Of a stretch of 14,145 nt of DNA, positions 7,434-14,106 are shown in pieces. Within the stretch, counting starts at the first letter, position 1, and each line of letters starts with the position of its first letter. The notes under the pieces were generated by a model. The model was not told the origin of the DNA. It searched no databases and saw only the letters and a list, made by a program, of their open reading frames with translations. Made by a program: the position numbers and the translations under genes. Source of the DNA: an uncultured Collinsella sp. (GTDB taxonomy: Bacteria > Actinomycetota > Coriobacteriia > Coriobacteriales > Coriobacteriaceae). The DNA lies in NCBI GenBank assembly GCA_900549455.1, contig UROM01000039.1, forward strand, positions 1 through 14,145. The letters are read 5' to 3'.

Positions 7434-7494
7434 GACGGAAATGCTCTCCGTCAAGAGAAGCGCAAAGGCCCTCTCCGCCAAAACGGAAAGGGCC
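7434..7494 (-). terminator. Tandem hairpins between binding-protein and permease genes
   Basis: Transcribed leftwards, the first hairpin pairs 7494-7484 with 7477-7467 (11 bp, one G-U pair, six-base loop). It is followed by a poor T-containing tail. A second hairpin pairs TCCGTC (7447-7452) with GACGGA (7434-7439). Both lie after the binding-protein stop and before the permease start. This is a usual place for a leaky terminator or mRNA-stabilising structure that keeps binding-protein output above that of the permease. Confidence 0.55.
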
Positions 7495-7516
7495 CGCGCG
7501 CAATCAAGTAGCTATT

Positions 7517-8377
7517 TTACTTGATGTTGTACTTAGCCATGAGGGCGTCGACGGTACCGTCGTCGGTCAGGTCCTTGATGGCCTGGTTGATGTCGTCCTT
7601 GAGCTTGGTGTTGCCCTGGTTGATGGCGATGGCGTACTCCTCGCCGGTGCTGATCTGCTTAATGGTCTGGCAGGTGCTGAACTGCTCGGCGGTCAGCTGG
7701 CTGGCAACGGAGCGGTTGGTGACTACGGCGTCGCCCTTATCGGACTGCAGGGCGCTGAAGCACTCGGTGGCGTCCTTGTAGGGGACGATCTTGGCCTTGG
7801 GGAAGTTCTCCTGGGCAAAGGACTCGGCGGTCGAGCCAGACTGGACGATGATGGTAGCGTCGGCGTTGTTGAGCTTCTCGCTGTAGTTGTCGGCCGTGAT
7901 GTCGGTGTTATCGACCTTGGTCACGATAGCCTGATCGTCCATGTAGTAGGAATCGGAGAAAGTGACTTCCTTCTCACGCTCGGGCGTGTCGGTGATAGCC
8001 GCGATGGAGACGTCATACTTGGCGCCCGAAGCGACGCCCGGAACCAGCGTGTCAAAGTCATTGTTGACATACTCGACATCCAGGCCCAGCTTGTCGCCGA
8101 TAGCCTTGATGAGCTCAAGGTCAAAGCCCTGATAATCGCCGTTGTCATCCTTGTACTCAAACGGAGCGTACTCGGCAGAGGTGCCGACGGTCAGCGTACC
8201 GTCCTTGACGAGCGCGTACTCCTTGGAGCCGTCGACCTTCTCGACCTTTGCGTCGTCAGAGCTGCTGGAACCGGCATCAGAACCAGGGGTGGCGTTGGAC
8301 GAGCCGCAGCCCGTCAGAGCAAGGGCGAGCGCCATAGCGCCCGTGGCGGCAAATGCGCCAAGCTTCTTCAGCTTCAT
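7517..8377 (-). CDS. Amino acid ABC transporter substrate-binding lipoprotein (family 3)
   Basis: The 286-residue precursor starts at ATG 8377, with GGAAGGAG seven bases upstream. A longer frame to 8506 has no site and would bury the signal peptide. The lipobox LTGC puts the lipidated Cys at residue 24, followed by a Ser/Asp-rich tether. The mature part begins with the strand TLTVGTSAEYAPFEY and has the family 3 signature GFDLELIKAIGDKLGL. Later come VSIAAITDTPEREK and the C-terminal lobe ending in MAKYNIK. It captures a polar or charged amino acid at the outer face of the membrane and hands it to the permease encoded next. Substrate identity cannot be fixed by eye. It is the first gene of a three-gene operon with its own promoter. 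Confidence 0.94.
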   Translation of the reverse strand: MKLKKLGAFAATGAMALALALTGCGSSNATPGSDAGSSSSDDAKVEKVDGSKEYALVKDGTLTVGTSAEYAPFEYKDDNGDYQGFDLELIKAIGDKLGLDVEYVNNDFDTLVPGVASGAKYDVSIAAITDTPEREKEVTFSDSYYMDDQAIVTKVDNTDITADNYSEKLNNADATIIVQSGSTAESFAQENFPKAKIVPYKDATECFSALQSDKGDAVVTNRSVASQLTAEQFSTCQTIKQISTGEEYAIAINQGNTKLKDDINQAIKDLTDDGTVDALMAKYNIK

Positions 8378-8434
8378 AATCAGTCTCCTTCCAATGACCC
8401 CACGTGATTCAGGGGCCTGCAAAAACTGATGGCT

Positions 8435-8463
8435 ATTATGCACCCGCTTGGAAGAATCTGCAA
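8435..8463 (-). promoter_or_regulatory. Promoter of the amino acid ABC operon
   Basis: On the minus strand a -35 box TTGCAG (8463-8458) and a -10 box CATAAT (8440-8435, five of six bases) are 17 bases apart, about 57 bases before the start codon. The -35 box is overlapped by an inverted repeat CAATC-N8-GATTG (8461-8478) that could be an operator or a weak terminator of the upstream gene. A small G/C hairpin (8396-8417) lies in the leader. Confidence 0.55.
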
Positions 8464-8524
8464 TCAGAAAACCGATTGAAACAAACCCATAACGTGAATG
8501 GAGCACTCCACTTTATGACAGTCA

Positions 8525-9391
8525 TTACTGCTGCAATGACCTTAACAGTTTGATTTCAGCCGCATAACCTGCATGTTCGTTCGGTGTCTCCAAAATGAAT
8601 GGCAATGCGCGCAAGCGGCCATTCGATACAATATTCTGCATAACCTGCATACCACCGCCAAACTCTTCACTACCCAGGTAGCCCTTGCCGATGCACTCGT
8701 GGCGGTCCTTATGGGCGCCGCAGGGATTCTTGGAGTCATTGATGTGCACGGCGCGCAGGCGCTCGATACCCACCACACGATCGAACTCGTCAAGCACGCC
8801 GTCAAGATCGCGTACGATGTCATAGCCGGCATCATTCACATGGCAGGTGTCTAGGCAAACGCCCAATTTGGCCGACAGCTCGGGGCGCCTGTCGGCAACG
8901 CCCTCGATGATGAGCGCCAGCTCCTCAAAGCTGCGGCCCACCTCGGTGCCCTTGCCGGCCATGGTCTCGAGCAGCACCGTCGTCTGCTGGCCCTCAAACA
9001 TCACCTGGCACAGGGTGTCGACGATCATCTGAATGCCGGCGTCGGAGCCCTGTCCCACATGCGCACCGGGATGGAAGTTGTAGTAGTTGCCGGGCAGCGC
9101 TTCCATGCGCCGCAGGTCCTCTGCCATGGCTTCCAGGGCAAACTCGCGCGCCCGCTCTTTGGCCGAGCAGGGGTTATAGGTATACGGGGCATGAGCCACG
9201 AGCGGGCCAAAGTCGTTTTGCTCCATAAGCCCGCGCAGGGCCGCCACGTCATCCATGTCAAGGTCTTTCGCCTTGCCGCCGCGCGGGTTACGCGTAAAGA
9301 ATGCAAAGGTATTGGCGCCAATGGACAGCGCCGTCTCCCCCATTGCCCGATAGCCCTTCGTCGTGGATAGGTGACACCCGATCGTCAGCAT
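8525..9391 (-). CDS. nfo: Endonuclease IV (AP endonuclease)
   Basis: The 288-residue protein is full length for this family, which cuts 5' to abasic sites in base excision repair using three Zn ions. All nine metal ligands can be placed: His67, His107 (NFHPGAH), Glu142 (LLETMAG), Asp181 and His184 (CLDTCH), His216 (AVHIND), Asp229 and His231 (HKDRHE), and Glu268 (FILETP). The ATG at 9391 has GAGGGGG eight bases upstream. It lies alone between the inverted repeat at 9412-9474 and the ABC operon promoter, on the same strand as both neighbours. No clear terminator follows. It is cytoplasmic. Confidence 0.96.
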   Translation of the reverse strand: MLTIGCHLSTTKGYRAMGETALSIGANTFAFFTRNPRGGKAKDLDMDDVAALRGLMEQNDFGPLVAHAPYTYNPCSAKERAREFALEAMAEDLRRMEALPGNYYNFHPGAHVGQGSDAGIQMIVDTLCQVMFEGQQTTVLLETMAGKGTEVGRSFEELALIIEGVADRRPELSAKLGVCLDTCHVNDAGYDIVRDLDGVLDEFDRVVGIERLRAVHINDSKNPCGAHKDRHECIGKGYLGSEEFGGGMQVMQNIVSNGRLRALPFILETPNEHAGYAAEIKLLRSLQQ

Positions 9392-9411
9392 CCCCAGTTC
9401 CCCCTCATCAG

Positions 9412-9474
9412 TTGCGGTGAAATAGTTCCTGTCGATGCCTTATTCTGCCGCAAACAGGAACTATTCCACCGCAA
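9412..9474. repeat. 63-bp intergenic hairpin repeat
   Basis: Arms of 20 bases (9412-9431 and 9455-9474) are reverse complements except at one position, around a 23-base loop. The loop contains CCGCAA, which could pair with the outer TTGCGG as an alternative fold. It fills most of the gap between the aldo-keto reductase stop and the endonuclease IV gene. No T tract follows on either strand, so it is not a standard terminator. It resembles an intergenic palindromic repeat (REP or small MITE type), but copy number cannot be seen here. Confidence 0.75.
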
Positions 9475-9486
9475 GTTATAAAAGGG

Positions 9487-10677
9487 TCATGAGGAGCGCG
9501 TTTTGCCGAAGGCCTTAAGCATCGCCGTCACGGGGCCAGGCTGAAAACGGCGGCGCACATCGTCGAGACGCTCGGGAATATCGATATGCTGCGGACAGTG
9601 CCGCGCGCATTTGCCGCACTTGACGCAATTGCTCACCAACTTGGGCTCGCCCGTGCGCACCGCACTCGCCGTAAAGTACTGCGATAGCCCCGTAAACCAG
9701 CTGTGCGCATAGCTTGCGTTGTAGGCGGCAAAACACCCAGGGATATTGATGCCTTTAGGGCACGGCATGCAATAGCCACATCCCGTGCAGGGAACGCGAT
9801 TCGATTTTTCAAATTCTCTCAGCACGCGTGCGATGGCATCGAGCTGAGTAGCTGTCATCGAATCCGGCAGGGCCCGATCGGCCAACACCGCGTTCTCATC
9901 CACCTGCGCGGTATCGGTCATACCCGAAAGCAGCATCGTCACCTGAGGATGGTTCCACACCCACGAAAGCCCCCAGGCGGCTGGAGTGCGCAAATGCGGG
10001 TCACGGGCGCCATCGAGCACGGCGCGGGCCCGCGGCGGTAACTTGCCCGCTAGACGACCGCCCAGCAGTGGCTCCATCACAAACACCGCGAGCCCGCGCT
10101 CCGCAGCCGCCATGAGTCCTGCCGTTCCCGCTTGGTAACGCTCGCCGGCATAGTTGTACTGGATCTGGCAAAAATCCCAGTCATATGCGTCAAGCATCGT
10201 CAGGAAATCCGCCGCGCTGCCGTGGTACGAAAAACCTATCTGGCAAATACGCCCCGCAGCCTTTTGACGCGTGATCCAGTCCTCGATGCCCAGCGCCACC
10301 ACACGTTCCCACTGAGCGGGCGAGGTGATGTTGTGCATAAGGTAATAGTCGATATGGTCGGTCCGCAGCCGACGCAGCTGCTCGTCAAAGAAACGGTCGA
10401 AATCCCCTGCGCATGTACACGAAGCGTGCGGCAACTTGGTCGCCAGCAACACCCGGTCGCGCAGTCCCAGGCGCTCAAGTGAGGCGCCCACGCACGCCTC
10501 GTTACCGGGATAAAGATACGCGGTATCCAGATAATTAATCCCCTGCTCCACCGCACGGGAGATGATGGCATCGGCTGTCTTCGCATCCGGATGGCCCGGC
10601 GCACCGGGAAACCTCATACAGCCCAAGCCCAGAGCAGATATTCGGTTACCACTTTTGGGGTCAACGCGGTATTGCAC
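9487..10677 (-). CDS. Aldo-keto reductase with C-terminal 4Fe-4S domain
   Basis: The 396-residue protein starts at GTG 10677, preceded by AAGGGAGGG. A longer open frame to 11100 is not coding, because it runs through an oppositely oriented gene and has no site. The N-terminal barrel begins QYRVDPKSGNRISALGLGCM and carries the catalytic tetrad Asp51, Tyr56, Lys81 and His115. The C-terminal extension has CTGCGYCMPCP (Cys297, 300, 303, 306) and CVKCGKCARHCP (Cys351, 354, 357, 361), enough for two 4Fe-4S clusters. This fused type is common in anaerobes and is thought to link carbonyl or quinone reduction to ferredoxin-like electron flow. The physiological substrate is unknown. It is cytoplasmic and appears to be a single-gene unit. 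Confidence 0.92.
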   Translation of the reverse strand: MQYRVDPKSGNRISALGLGCMRFPGAPGHPDAKTADAIISRAVEQGINYLDTAYLYPGNEACVGASLERLGLRDRVLLATKLPHASCTCAGDFDRFFDEQLRRLRTDHIDYYLMHNITSPAQWERVVALGIEDWITRQKAAGRICQIGFSYHGSAADFLTMLDAYDWDFCQIQYNYAGERYQAGTAGLMAAAERGLAVFVMEPLLGGRLAGKLPPRARAVLDGARDPHLRTPAAWGLSWVWNHPQVTMLLSGMTDTAQVDENAVLADRALPDSMTATQLDAIARVLREFEKSNRVPCTGCGYCMPCPKGINIPGCFAAYNASYAHSWFTGLSQYFTASAVRTGEPKLVSNCVKCGKCARHCPQHIDIPERLDDVRRRFQPGPVTAMLKAFGKTRSS

Positions 10678-10839
10678 GGACCCTCCCTTCGCCATCAGCG
10701 CTCGGCAAGGCGAAACACAATGGTCACGCAGCCGAAACATCGTGGAATCGCAATCGAGAACGTATCGTAACGCAGCAGAAATCGAGCTGTCACGACACCG
10801 CTTTAACATCAGCAAAAAGCCCGATGAAAGGAGACGAGC
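10678..10839. other. Divergent intergenic region, nothing clear
   Basis: These 162 bases separate the divergent aldo-keto reductase and small-protein genes and must carry both promoters. I found no hexamer pair with good match and spacing in either direction. AAAGGAGACGAGC at 10826-10839 is the ribosome binding site of the plus-strand gene. Confidence 0.4.
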
Positions 10840-11034
10840 GTGACCACACGAGAGGATGCCTGCCCCTACCCAGGCGAACAATACATCCTCTCGGTCGACC
10901 GTTACCAGATCGAGGTCATGGACCATCTGGACGAGCTTCCCGCCACAGGCGCCGTCATCTTCTGCACCTTCCCCAAGGTGCGCGATGGCGTTGGATATCC
11001 CGCATGCGTTTTTGCCATCTGCCCCGCGGCATAA
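10840..11034 (+). CDS. Small protein of unknown function (64 aa)
   Basis: I do not recognise this protein. The case for a gene is the strong ribosome binding site (AAAGGAG, seven bases before GTG 10840), a terminator 74 bases after its stop, and a sequence of ordinary composition: PYPGEQYILSVDRYQIEVMD followed by the turn LPATGA and an alternating hydrophobic strand (VIFCTFPKVR). There is no signal peptide or membrane helix. It ends CPAA. Two Cys (42 and 61) lie in the second half. It could be a complete small beta protein or the shortened form of a longer family member. It is probably transcribed separately from panE because of the terminator between them. Confidence 0.6.
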   Translation: MTTREDACPYPGEQYILSVDRYQIEVMDHLDELPATGAVIFCTFPKVRDGVGYPACVFAICPAA

Positions 11035-11107
11035 GTTCCCATGCGTTTGTTCTTCTAAATTCAGCCTCCGGTGCAAGCTACACGCTCCAGCGGCATACAA
11101 TCCATCA

Positions 11108-11133
11108 GGCGCCCCGCACGCGGGCGCCTTTTT
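11108..11133 (+). terminator. Terminator hairpin just ahead of panE
   Basis: A seven-bp G/C stem (GGCGCCC 11108-11114 with GGGCGCC 11122-11128) and a seven-base loop are followed by TTTTT (11129-11133). It should end transcription of the 64-residue gene. The panE ribosome binding site begins four bases later, leaving no room for a promoter in between. It may also act as an attenuator for panE. Confidence 0.75.
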
Positions 11134-11150
11134 GTGAGGAGATGATTCAC

Positions 11151-12065
11151 ATGCAGATCAACAAGGTCACTTTTGTCGGCAAGGGCGGCGTCGGCCTGCT
11201 CTACGGCAGCATGATTGCTAAGACGCTCGGCAATGACGCCGTCGAATACGTCATGGATGACGCCCGTTTTGAGCGTCATGCGAACGACGCGCTCACCGTC
11301 AACGGCGAACCCTGCGATCTCACTTCCGTCCGCGCCAGCGAGGCGACACCCGCCGATCTGGTCATCCTGACGGTCAAGACCACCGGTCTCGACCAAGCAC
11401 TCAAGACTATGGAGCGCGTCGTAGGACCCAACACGCTCATCGCCTCGCTGTGCAACGGCATTACGAGCGAGCAAAAGATTGCCGAGCGCTTTGGCTGGGA
11501 GCACACCGTCCTGGGTATCTGTCAAGGCATGGACGCCGTGTTCCTCAACGGAGGGCTCACCTTTACCAATGCGGGCGAGATTCGCTTTGGCGCGGCAGCG
11601 GGCACCAAGCCCGCAACCGTTACCACCATCGACGAGCTCTATACGCGCTGCGGCGTCGCCCATACCGTCGAGAGCGACATTGCGCACCGCATGTGGGCCA
11701 AACTCATGCTCAACGACGGCATCAACCAGACGTGCATGGCCTACGGCGGGACCTACGGAAGCGCCACGGAGCCGGGCTCCGAGCAGCGTCGCTGCTTTGT
11801 TTCCGCCATGCGCGAAACGCTTGCGGTCGCCAACGCCGAGGGCGTTGAGCTGACCGAGGCAGACCTGACGCAAATGGTGCACCTCATCGAGGGAATCGAC
11901 CCCGCCGGCATGCCCTCGATGGCGCAGGACCGCATCGCACAACGAAAAACCGAAGTCGAGGAGTTCGCGGGCACCATCTGCCGCCTCGCAGCCAAACACG
12001 ATATCCAAGCGCCGCAAAACGATTGGCTCTATCGGCGCATCCGCGATATCGAGAAAAGCTGGTAG
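11151..12065 (+). CDS. panE: 2-dehydropantoate 2-reductase (PanE/ApbA family)
   Basis: The 304-residue protein starts at ATG 11151, with GAGGAG about nine bases upstream. An in-frame ATG at 11142 would overlap that site. It has the NADP-binding Rossmann loop VGKGGVG (9-15), TVK (Lys76) and CNG (101-103) in the N-terminal domain. The helical C-terminal domain has WAKLMLN, with catalytic Lys184 and Asn188, and KTEVEEFAG near residue 268. The family reduces ketopantoate to pantoate for coenzyme A synthesis, but some relatives reduce other 2-keto acids. No other pantothenate gene is nearby, so the exact substrate is an inference. A hairpin right before the gene suggests controlled read-through, and another terminator follows the stop. 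Confidence 0.88.
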   Translation: MQINKVTFVGKGGVGLLYGSMIAKTLGNDAVEYVMDDARFERHANDALTVNGEPCDLTSVRASEATPADLVILTVKTTGLDQALKTMERVVGPNTLIASLCNGITSEQKIAERFGWEHTVLGICQGMDAVFLNGGLTFTNAGEIRFGAAAGTKPATVTTIDELYTRCGVAHTVESDIAHRMWAKLMLNDGINQTCMAYGGTYGSATEPGSEQRRCFVSAMRETLAVANAEGVELTEADLTQMVHLIEGIDPAGMPSMAQDRIAQRKTEVEEFAGTICRLAAKHDIQAPQNDWLYRRIRDIEKSW

Positions 12066-12098
12066 CGCCAACGCGCCGCATTCAACAGCCTTAACAGC

Positions 12099-12137
12099 AA
12101 AGCCGCCGCAAGGGAACCGTTCCCCCGCGGCGGCTTT
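12099..12137. terminator. Terminator between panE and the convergent small gene
   Basis: An 11-bp stem (AAAGCCGCCGC 12099-12109 with GCGGCGGCTTT 12127-12137) is extended, after a two-base mismatch, by an inner stem GGGAA/TTCCC around the loop CCG. T residues are few (TTT then CATCTT on the plus side, TTT on the minus side). It is the only such structure between the convergent panE and 68-residue genes, so it may serve both. Confidence 0.75.
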
Positions 12138-12174
12138 CATCTTCGTCTATGACCGGCTGCCAATCTCACAACAG

Positions 12175-12381
12175 TTAGCGTTGCGATTCTGGAACCTCTT
12201 CCTCGTCATCGCGGCAAAGCAGCACGCCGGCGCTTCCCAGCAGCGCCGCTGCAATCAAGGTGCCCACAACCACAGGCGCGGCGCCCGTGGCGGACTGCAA
12301 GTCGGCAGCTAACGCCGCCGTCGGACCAAGACATCCGATCAAAAGGGCAACGACGGCAATAGCGACATCTCGAGCGTTCAT
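12175..12381 (-). CDS. Small membrane protein (68 aa), unknown
   Basis: I do not recognise this protein. The ATG at 12381 has GGAGGAAG seven bases upstream, and a longer frame to 12450 has no site. Residues 5-26 form a hydrophobic segment ending in ALAA, which looks like a signal peptide. A second hydrophobic helix spans about 35-57, followed by a short acidic tail CRDDEEEVPESQR. The likely mature form is a one-helix membrane protein with a cytoplasmic acidic tail; it may also keep both helices. It lies between two terminators, so it is probably a single-gene unit. Confidence 0.65.
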   Translation of the reverse strand: MNARDVAIAVVALLIGCLGPTAALAADLQSATGAAPVVVGTLIAAALLGSAGVLLCRDDEEEVPESQR

Positions 12382-12490
12382 GGGACCACTTCCTCCACGA
12401 GAAAGACTTTGCTTCTCATGACTTAGTGTGCCCCGCGCCCGTATGCCCAACGTAGTGCCGCGGTAAGGGCTCTGTTAACCCAAATGCATA

Positions 12491-12539
12491 TAAAAACGGA
12501 CGCCTTTACGTTGCCCGAAAGCTCGGTAAAGGCGCCCGT
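12491..12539 (-). terminator. Terminator of the secreted coiled-coil protein gene
   Basis: A 14-bp stem with one mismatch (12496-12509 with 12526-12539) contains an inner CCGA/TCGG stem. On the minus strand it is followed by TTTTT and an AT-rich tail (12496-12487). It lies 28 bases past the stop at 12567. Confidence 0.9.
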
Positions 12540-12566
12540 CCATCATGTGCAATCGATGTCGGCAGC

Positions 12567-13343
12567 TTACCAACCGGTGTAGTAATCGGTAGTTCCGGCT
12601 GCGCAGCCCGAATCATAGACCTTGCACTCGCCCTTGGAACCGGTAAACGTGGAGCCCTGGGACTTATCGCTCGCTGCCACAACGTAGTAGCCGTCGGCAT
12701 CGCGCCAGAAGCCCTCGGAATCCTGCGTCCACTCACCCGTGCGGTGATGGTAGAGTACGTTGCTGCTGTAATAGGTCTCGCGACGACCGTTATAGTTATT
12801 GACGCCGGCGGAACGCGTCAGTCCCGAGCCATTCGCATAGTAAGCGGCGGCAACGTAAGACGAGCTATAGCCGGCGTTGTAGTACGAAGCCTGGGCGGCC
12901 TCGGCGGCTTCTGCCTCGGCGGCCGCAGCCTCGAGCGCCTCACGTTTGGCATCCTCGAGCGTCGTGCGCAGCTCATCGAGCTCGGCCGACTTGGCGTCGA
13001 CCTCCTCCATCGTCAAAAGGCTGCCCGCGCCGTCAATGCACTCTTGAAGCACGGCACGCTCGTCATCGGTGGCATAGTCGCCATACATGTTCATGATAAT
13101 TTGAGCGCGAACTTCCAAAGAGTCGCGCTTGGCCCCCATGGAGGCGTTCCACTCCTGCATGGAGCCAAACCCATCGCCGCGATAATCGACGGGCTGCATC
13201 AACGTGGCCTCGGAGGGCGTGGACCCAACCGCGTCGGACAGCGTCGCCGCATGGGCCTCGGTTACGCCGGCACCCACCAAAAGCGCCACGGCCAGCGTGG
13301 CAGAAAGGGCGACGGCCTTCGGTTTTCGTGAATCGATCCTCAT
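12567..13343 (-). CDS. Secreted protein with coiled coil and compact C-terminal domain
   Basis: The 258-residue precursor starts at ATG 13343, with GGAGGT ten bases upstream. A signal peptide covers residues 1-32 (cleavage after AHA). The mature part has a helical region, then an Ala/Glu-rich coiled coil (about 112-150), a Tyr/Ser/Ala linker (153-171) and a C-terminal domain (174-258). That domain contains GRRETYYSSNVLYHHRTGEW, GYYVVAASD and SKGECKVYDSGCAAGTTDYY, with Cys240 and Cys247 placed to form a disulfide. It resembles small cell-wall beta-barrel (3D or RlpA-like) domains that follow coiled coils in exported proteins of Gram-positive bacteria, but I cannot confirm the family. A role at the cell wall is an inference. 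There is no wall-sorting signal, so it is likely released or loosely bound. Confidence 0.82.
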   Translation of the reverse strand: MRIDSRKPKAVALSATLAVALLVGAGVTEAHAATLSDAVGSTPSEATLMQPVDYRGDGFGSMQEWNASMGAKRDSLEVRAQIIMNMYGDYATDDERAVLQECIDGAGSLLTMEEVDAKSAELDELRTTLEDAKREALEAAAAEAEAAEAAQASYYNAGYSSSYVAAAYYANGSGLTRSAGVNNYNGRRETYYSSNVLYHHRTGEWTQDSEGFWRDADGYYVVAASDKSQGSTFTGSKGECKVYDSGCAAGTTDYYTGW

Positions 13344-13554
13344 GTAGCTGGAAACCTCCGTAGTGAGTTTTTGCTGCGTTTAAGCTGCGTGTGATTCGAT
13401 CGCGCTGCATAGTACCCCGAGCAATTCGCGACCTGCGGTTTTTCTCAAAAGGCGCACGTCAATTGCGTAAAACTCACATCCTCTCAACAGGAGTTTTTCA
13501 CAACTCGAATGCATAAAGCGTGTCAAAAACCCTGTTTTCGCACCCTCCCTATGC
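13344..13554. other. Leader region upstream of the secreted protein gene
   Basis: Between this gene and the MetY terminator are 211 bases with no credible coding frame. The region must hold the promoter and leader of the secreted-protein gene. Runs of T and A are frequent and GAGTTTTT occurs twice, but I found no convincing -35/-10 pair and no riboswitch fold I recognise. Confidence 0.4.
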
Positions 13555-13593
13555 AAAAAAGACGCCTGTGCAACCATTGTTCGCACAGGCGCC
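13555..13593 (-). terminator. Terminator of metY
   Basis: An 11-bp stem with one G-U type mismatch (13561-13571 with 13583-13593) and an 11-base loop is followed on the minus strand by TTTTTT (13560-13555). It lies 62 bases past the metY stop. Confidence 0.92.
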
Positions 13594-13655
13594 TTGAGCA
13601 GGCATTTTATGCAGTTATACCTATCGAGTCGCAAGGAGTCCTTACACAAGTCGCC

Positions 13656-14105
13656 TTACTCGTCCAGTGCGGCGAAGGCCTGCTTCAGATCCCAAATGAT
13701 GTCCTCGGCGTTCTCGGTACCAATGGAAAGACGGATCGTGGAGGGCGTAATGTTCTGCTCGGCAAGCTCCTCGGCAGAGAGCTGGGAGTGCGTGGTGGTA
13801 GCCGGGTGCACGACGAGCGACTTGACGTCGGCCACGTTGGCGAGCAGCGAGAAGACCTGCAGGTGGTCGATAAACTTCCAGGCAGCCTCCTGGCCACCCT
13901 TAATCTCGAAGGTGAAGATCGAAGCGCCGCCACGGGGGAAGTACTTCTGGTACAGCTCATGGTCGGGGTGCTCGGGCAGGCTCGGGTGGTTCACCTTGGC
14001 GACGTGGCTGTCACCGGTCAGGAACTCAACGACCTTCTTGGTGTTCTCGACATGGCGGTCGACGCGCAGCGACAGGGTCTCGGTGCCCTGGAGCAGGACC
14101 CAGGC
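13656..14105 (-). CDS. metY: O-acetylhomoserine sulfhydrylase, C-terminal part
   Basis: The last 149 residues of a PLP-dependent Cys/Met metabolism enzyme are present. The usual length is about 425-430, so roughly two thirds lie beyond the contig end. The visible part has the MetY-type sequences GTETLSLRVDRHVENT, VNHPSLPEHPDHELYQKYFP, GASIFTFEIKGG, FSLLANVADVKSLVVHPATT and STIRLSIGTENAEDI. The enzyme makes homocysteine from O-acetylhomoserine and sulfide. The PLP lysine is in the missing part. The open frame continues to 14135 only through adapter sequence, giving a false N-terminus MGSEMCIRDS. Genuine codons start at 14105. A clear terminator follows. The family call is strong; MetY rather than MetB or MetC is based on the overall sequence. 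Confidence 0.92.
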   Translation of the reverse strand, partial: AWVLLQGTETLSLRVDRHVENTKKVVEFLTGDSHVAKVNHPSLPEHPDHELYQKYFPRGGASIFTFEIKGGQEAAWKFIDHLQVFSLLANVADVKSLVVHPATTTHSQLSAEELAEQNITPSTIRLSIGTENAEDIIWDLKQAFAALDE

Positions 14106-14106
14106 G

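Noticed and set aside
7013..8407. Plus-strand open frame of 464 codons
   Set aside because: It is antisense to the permease and binding-protein genes. The Val/Leu/Gly-rich product is a shadow of their codon use.
10678..11100. N-terminal extension of the aldo-keto reductase
   Set aside because: It runs antisense through the 64-residue gene and has no start signals. The family's usual beginning is at GTG 10677.
10824..11150. N-terminal extension of panE by 109 codons
   Set aside because: The extension is out of frame with the 64-residue gene, runs through a terminator, and precedes the normal Rossmann start at 11151 with its own ribosome binding site.
11061..12140. Minus-strand open frame of 359 codons
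   Set aside because: It is antisense to panE, which has all family motifs.
13380..13649. Minus-strand open frame of 89 codons
   Set aside because: It begins at TTG without a ribosome binding site and contains the metY terminator. Its product has no recognisable features.
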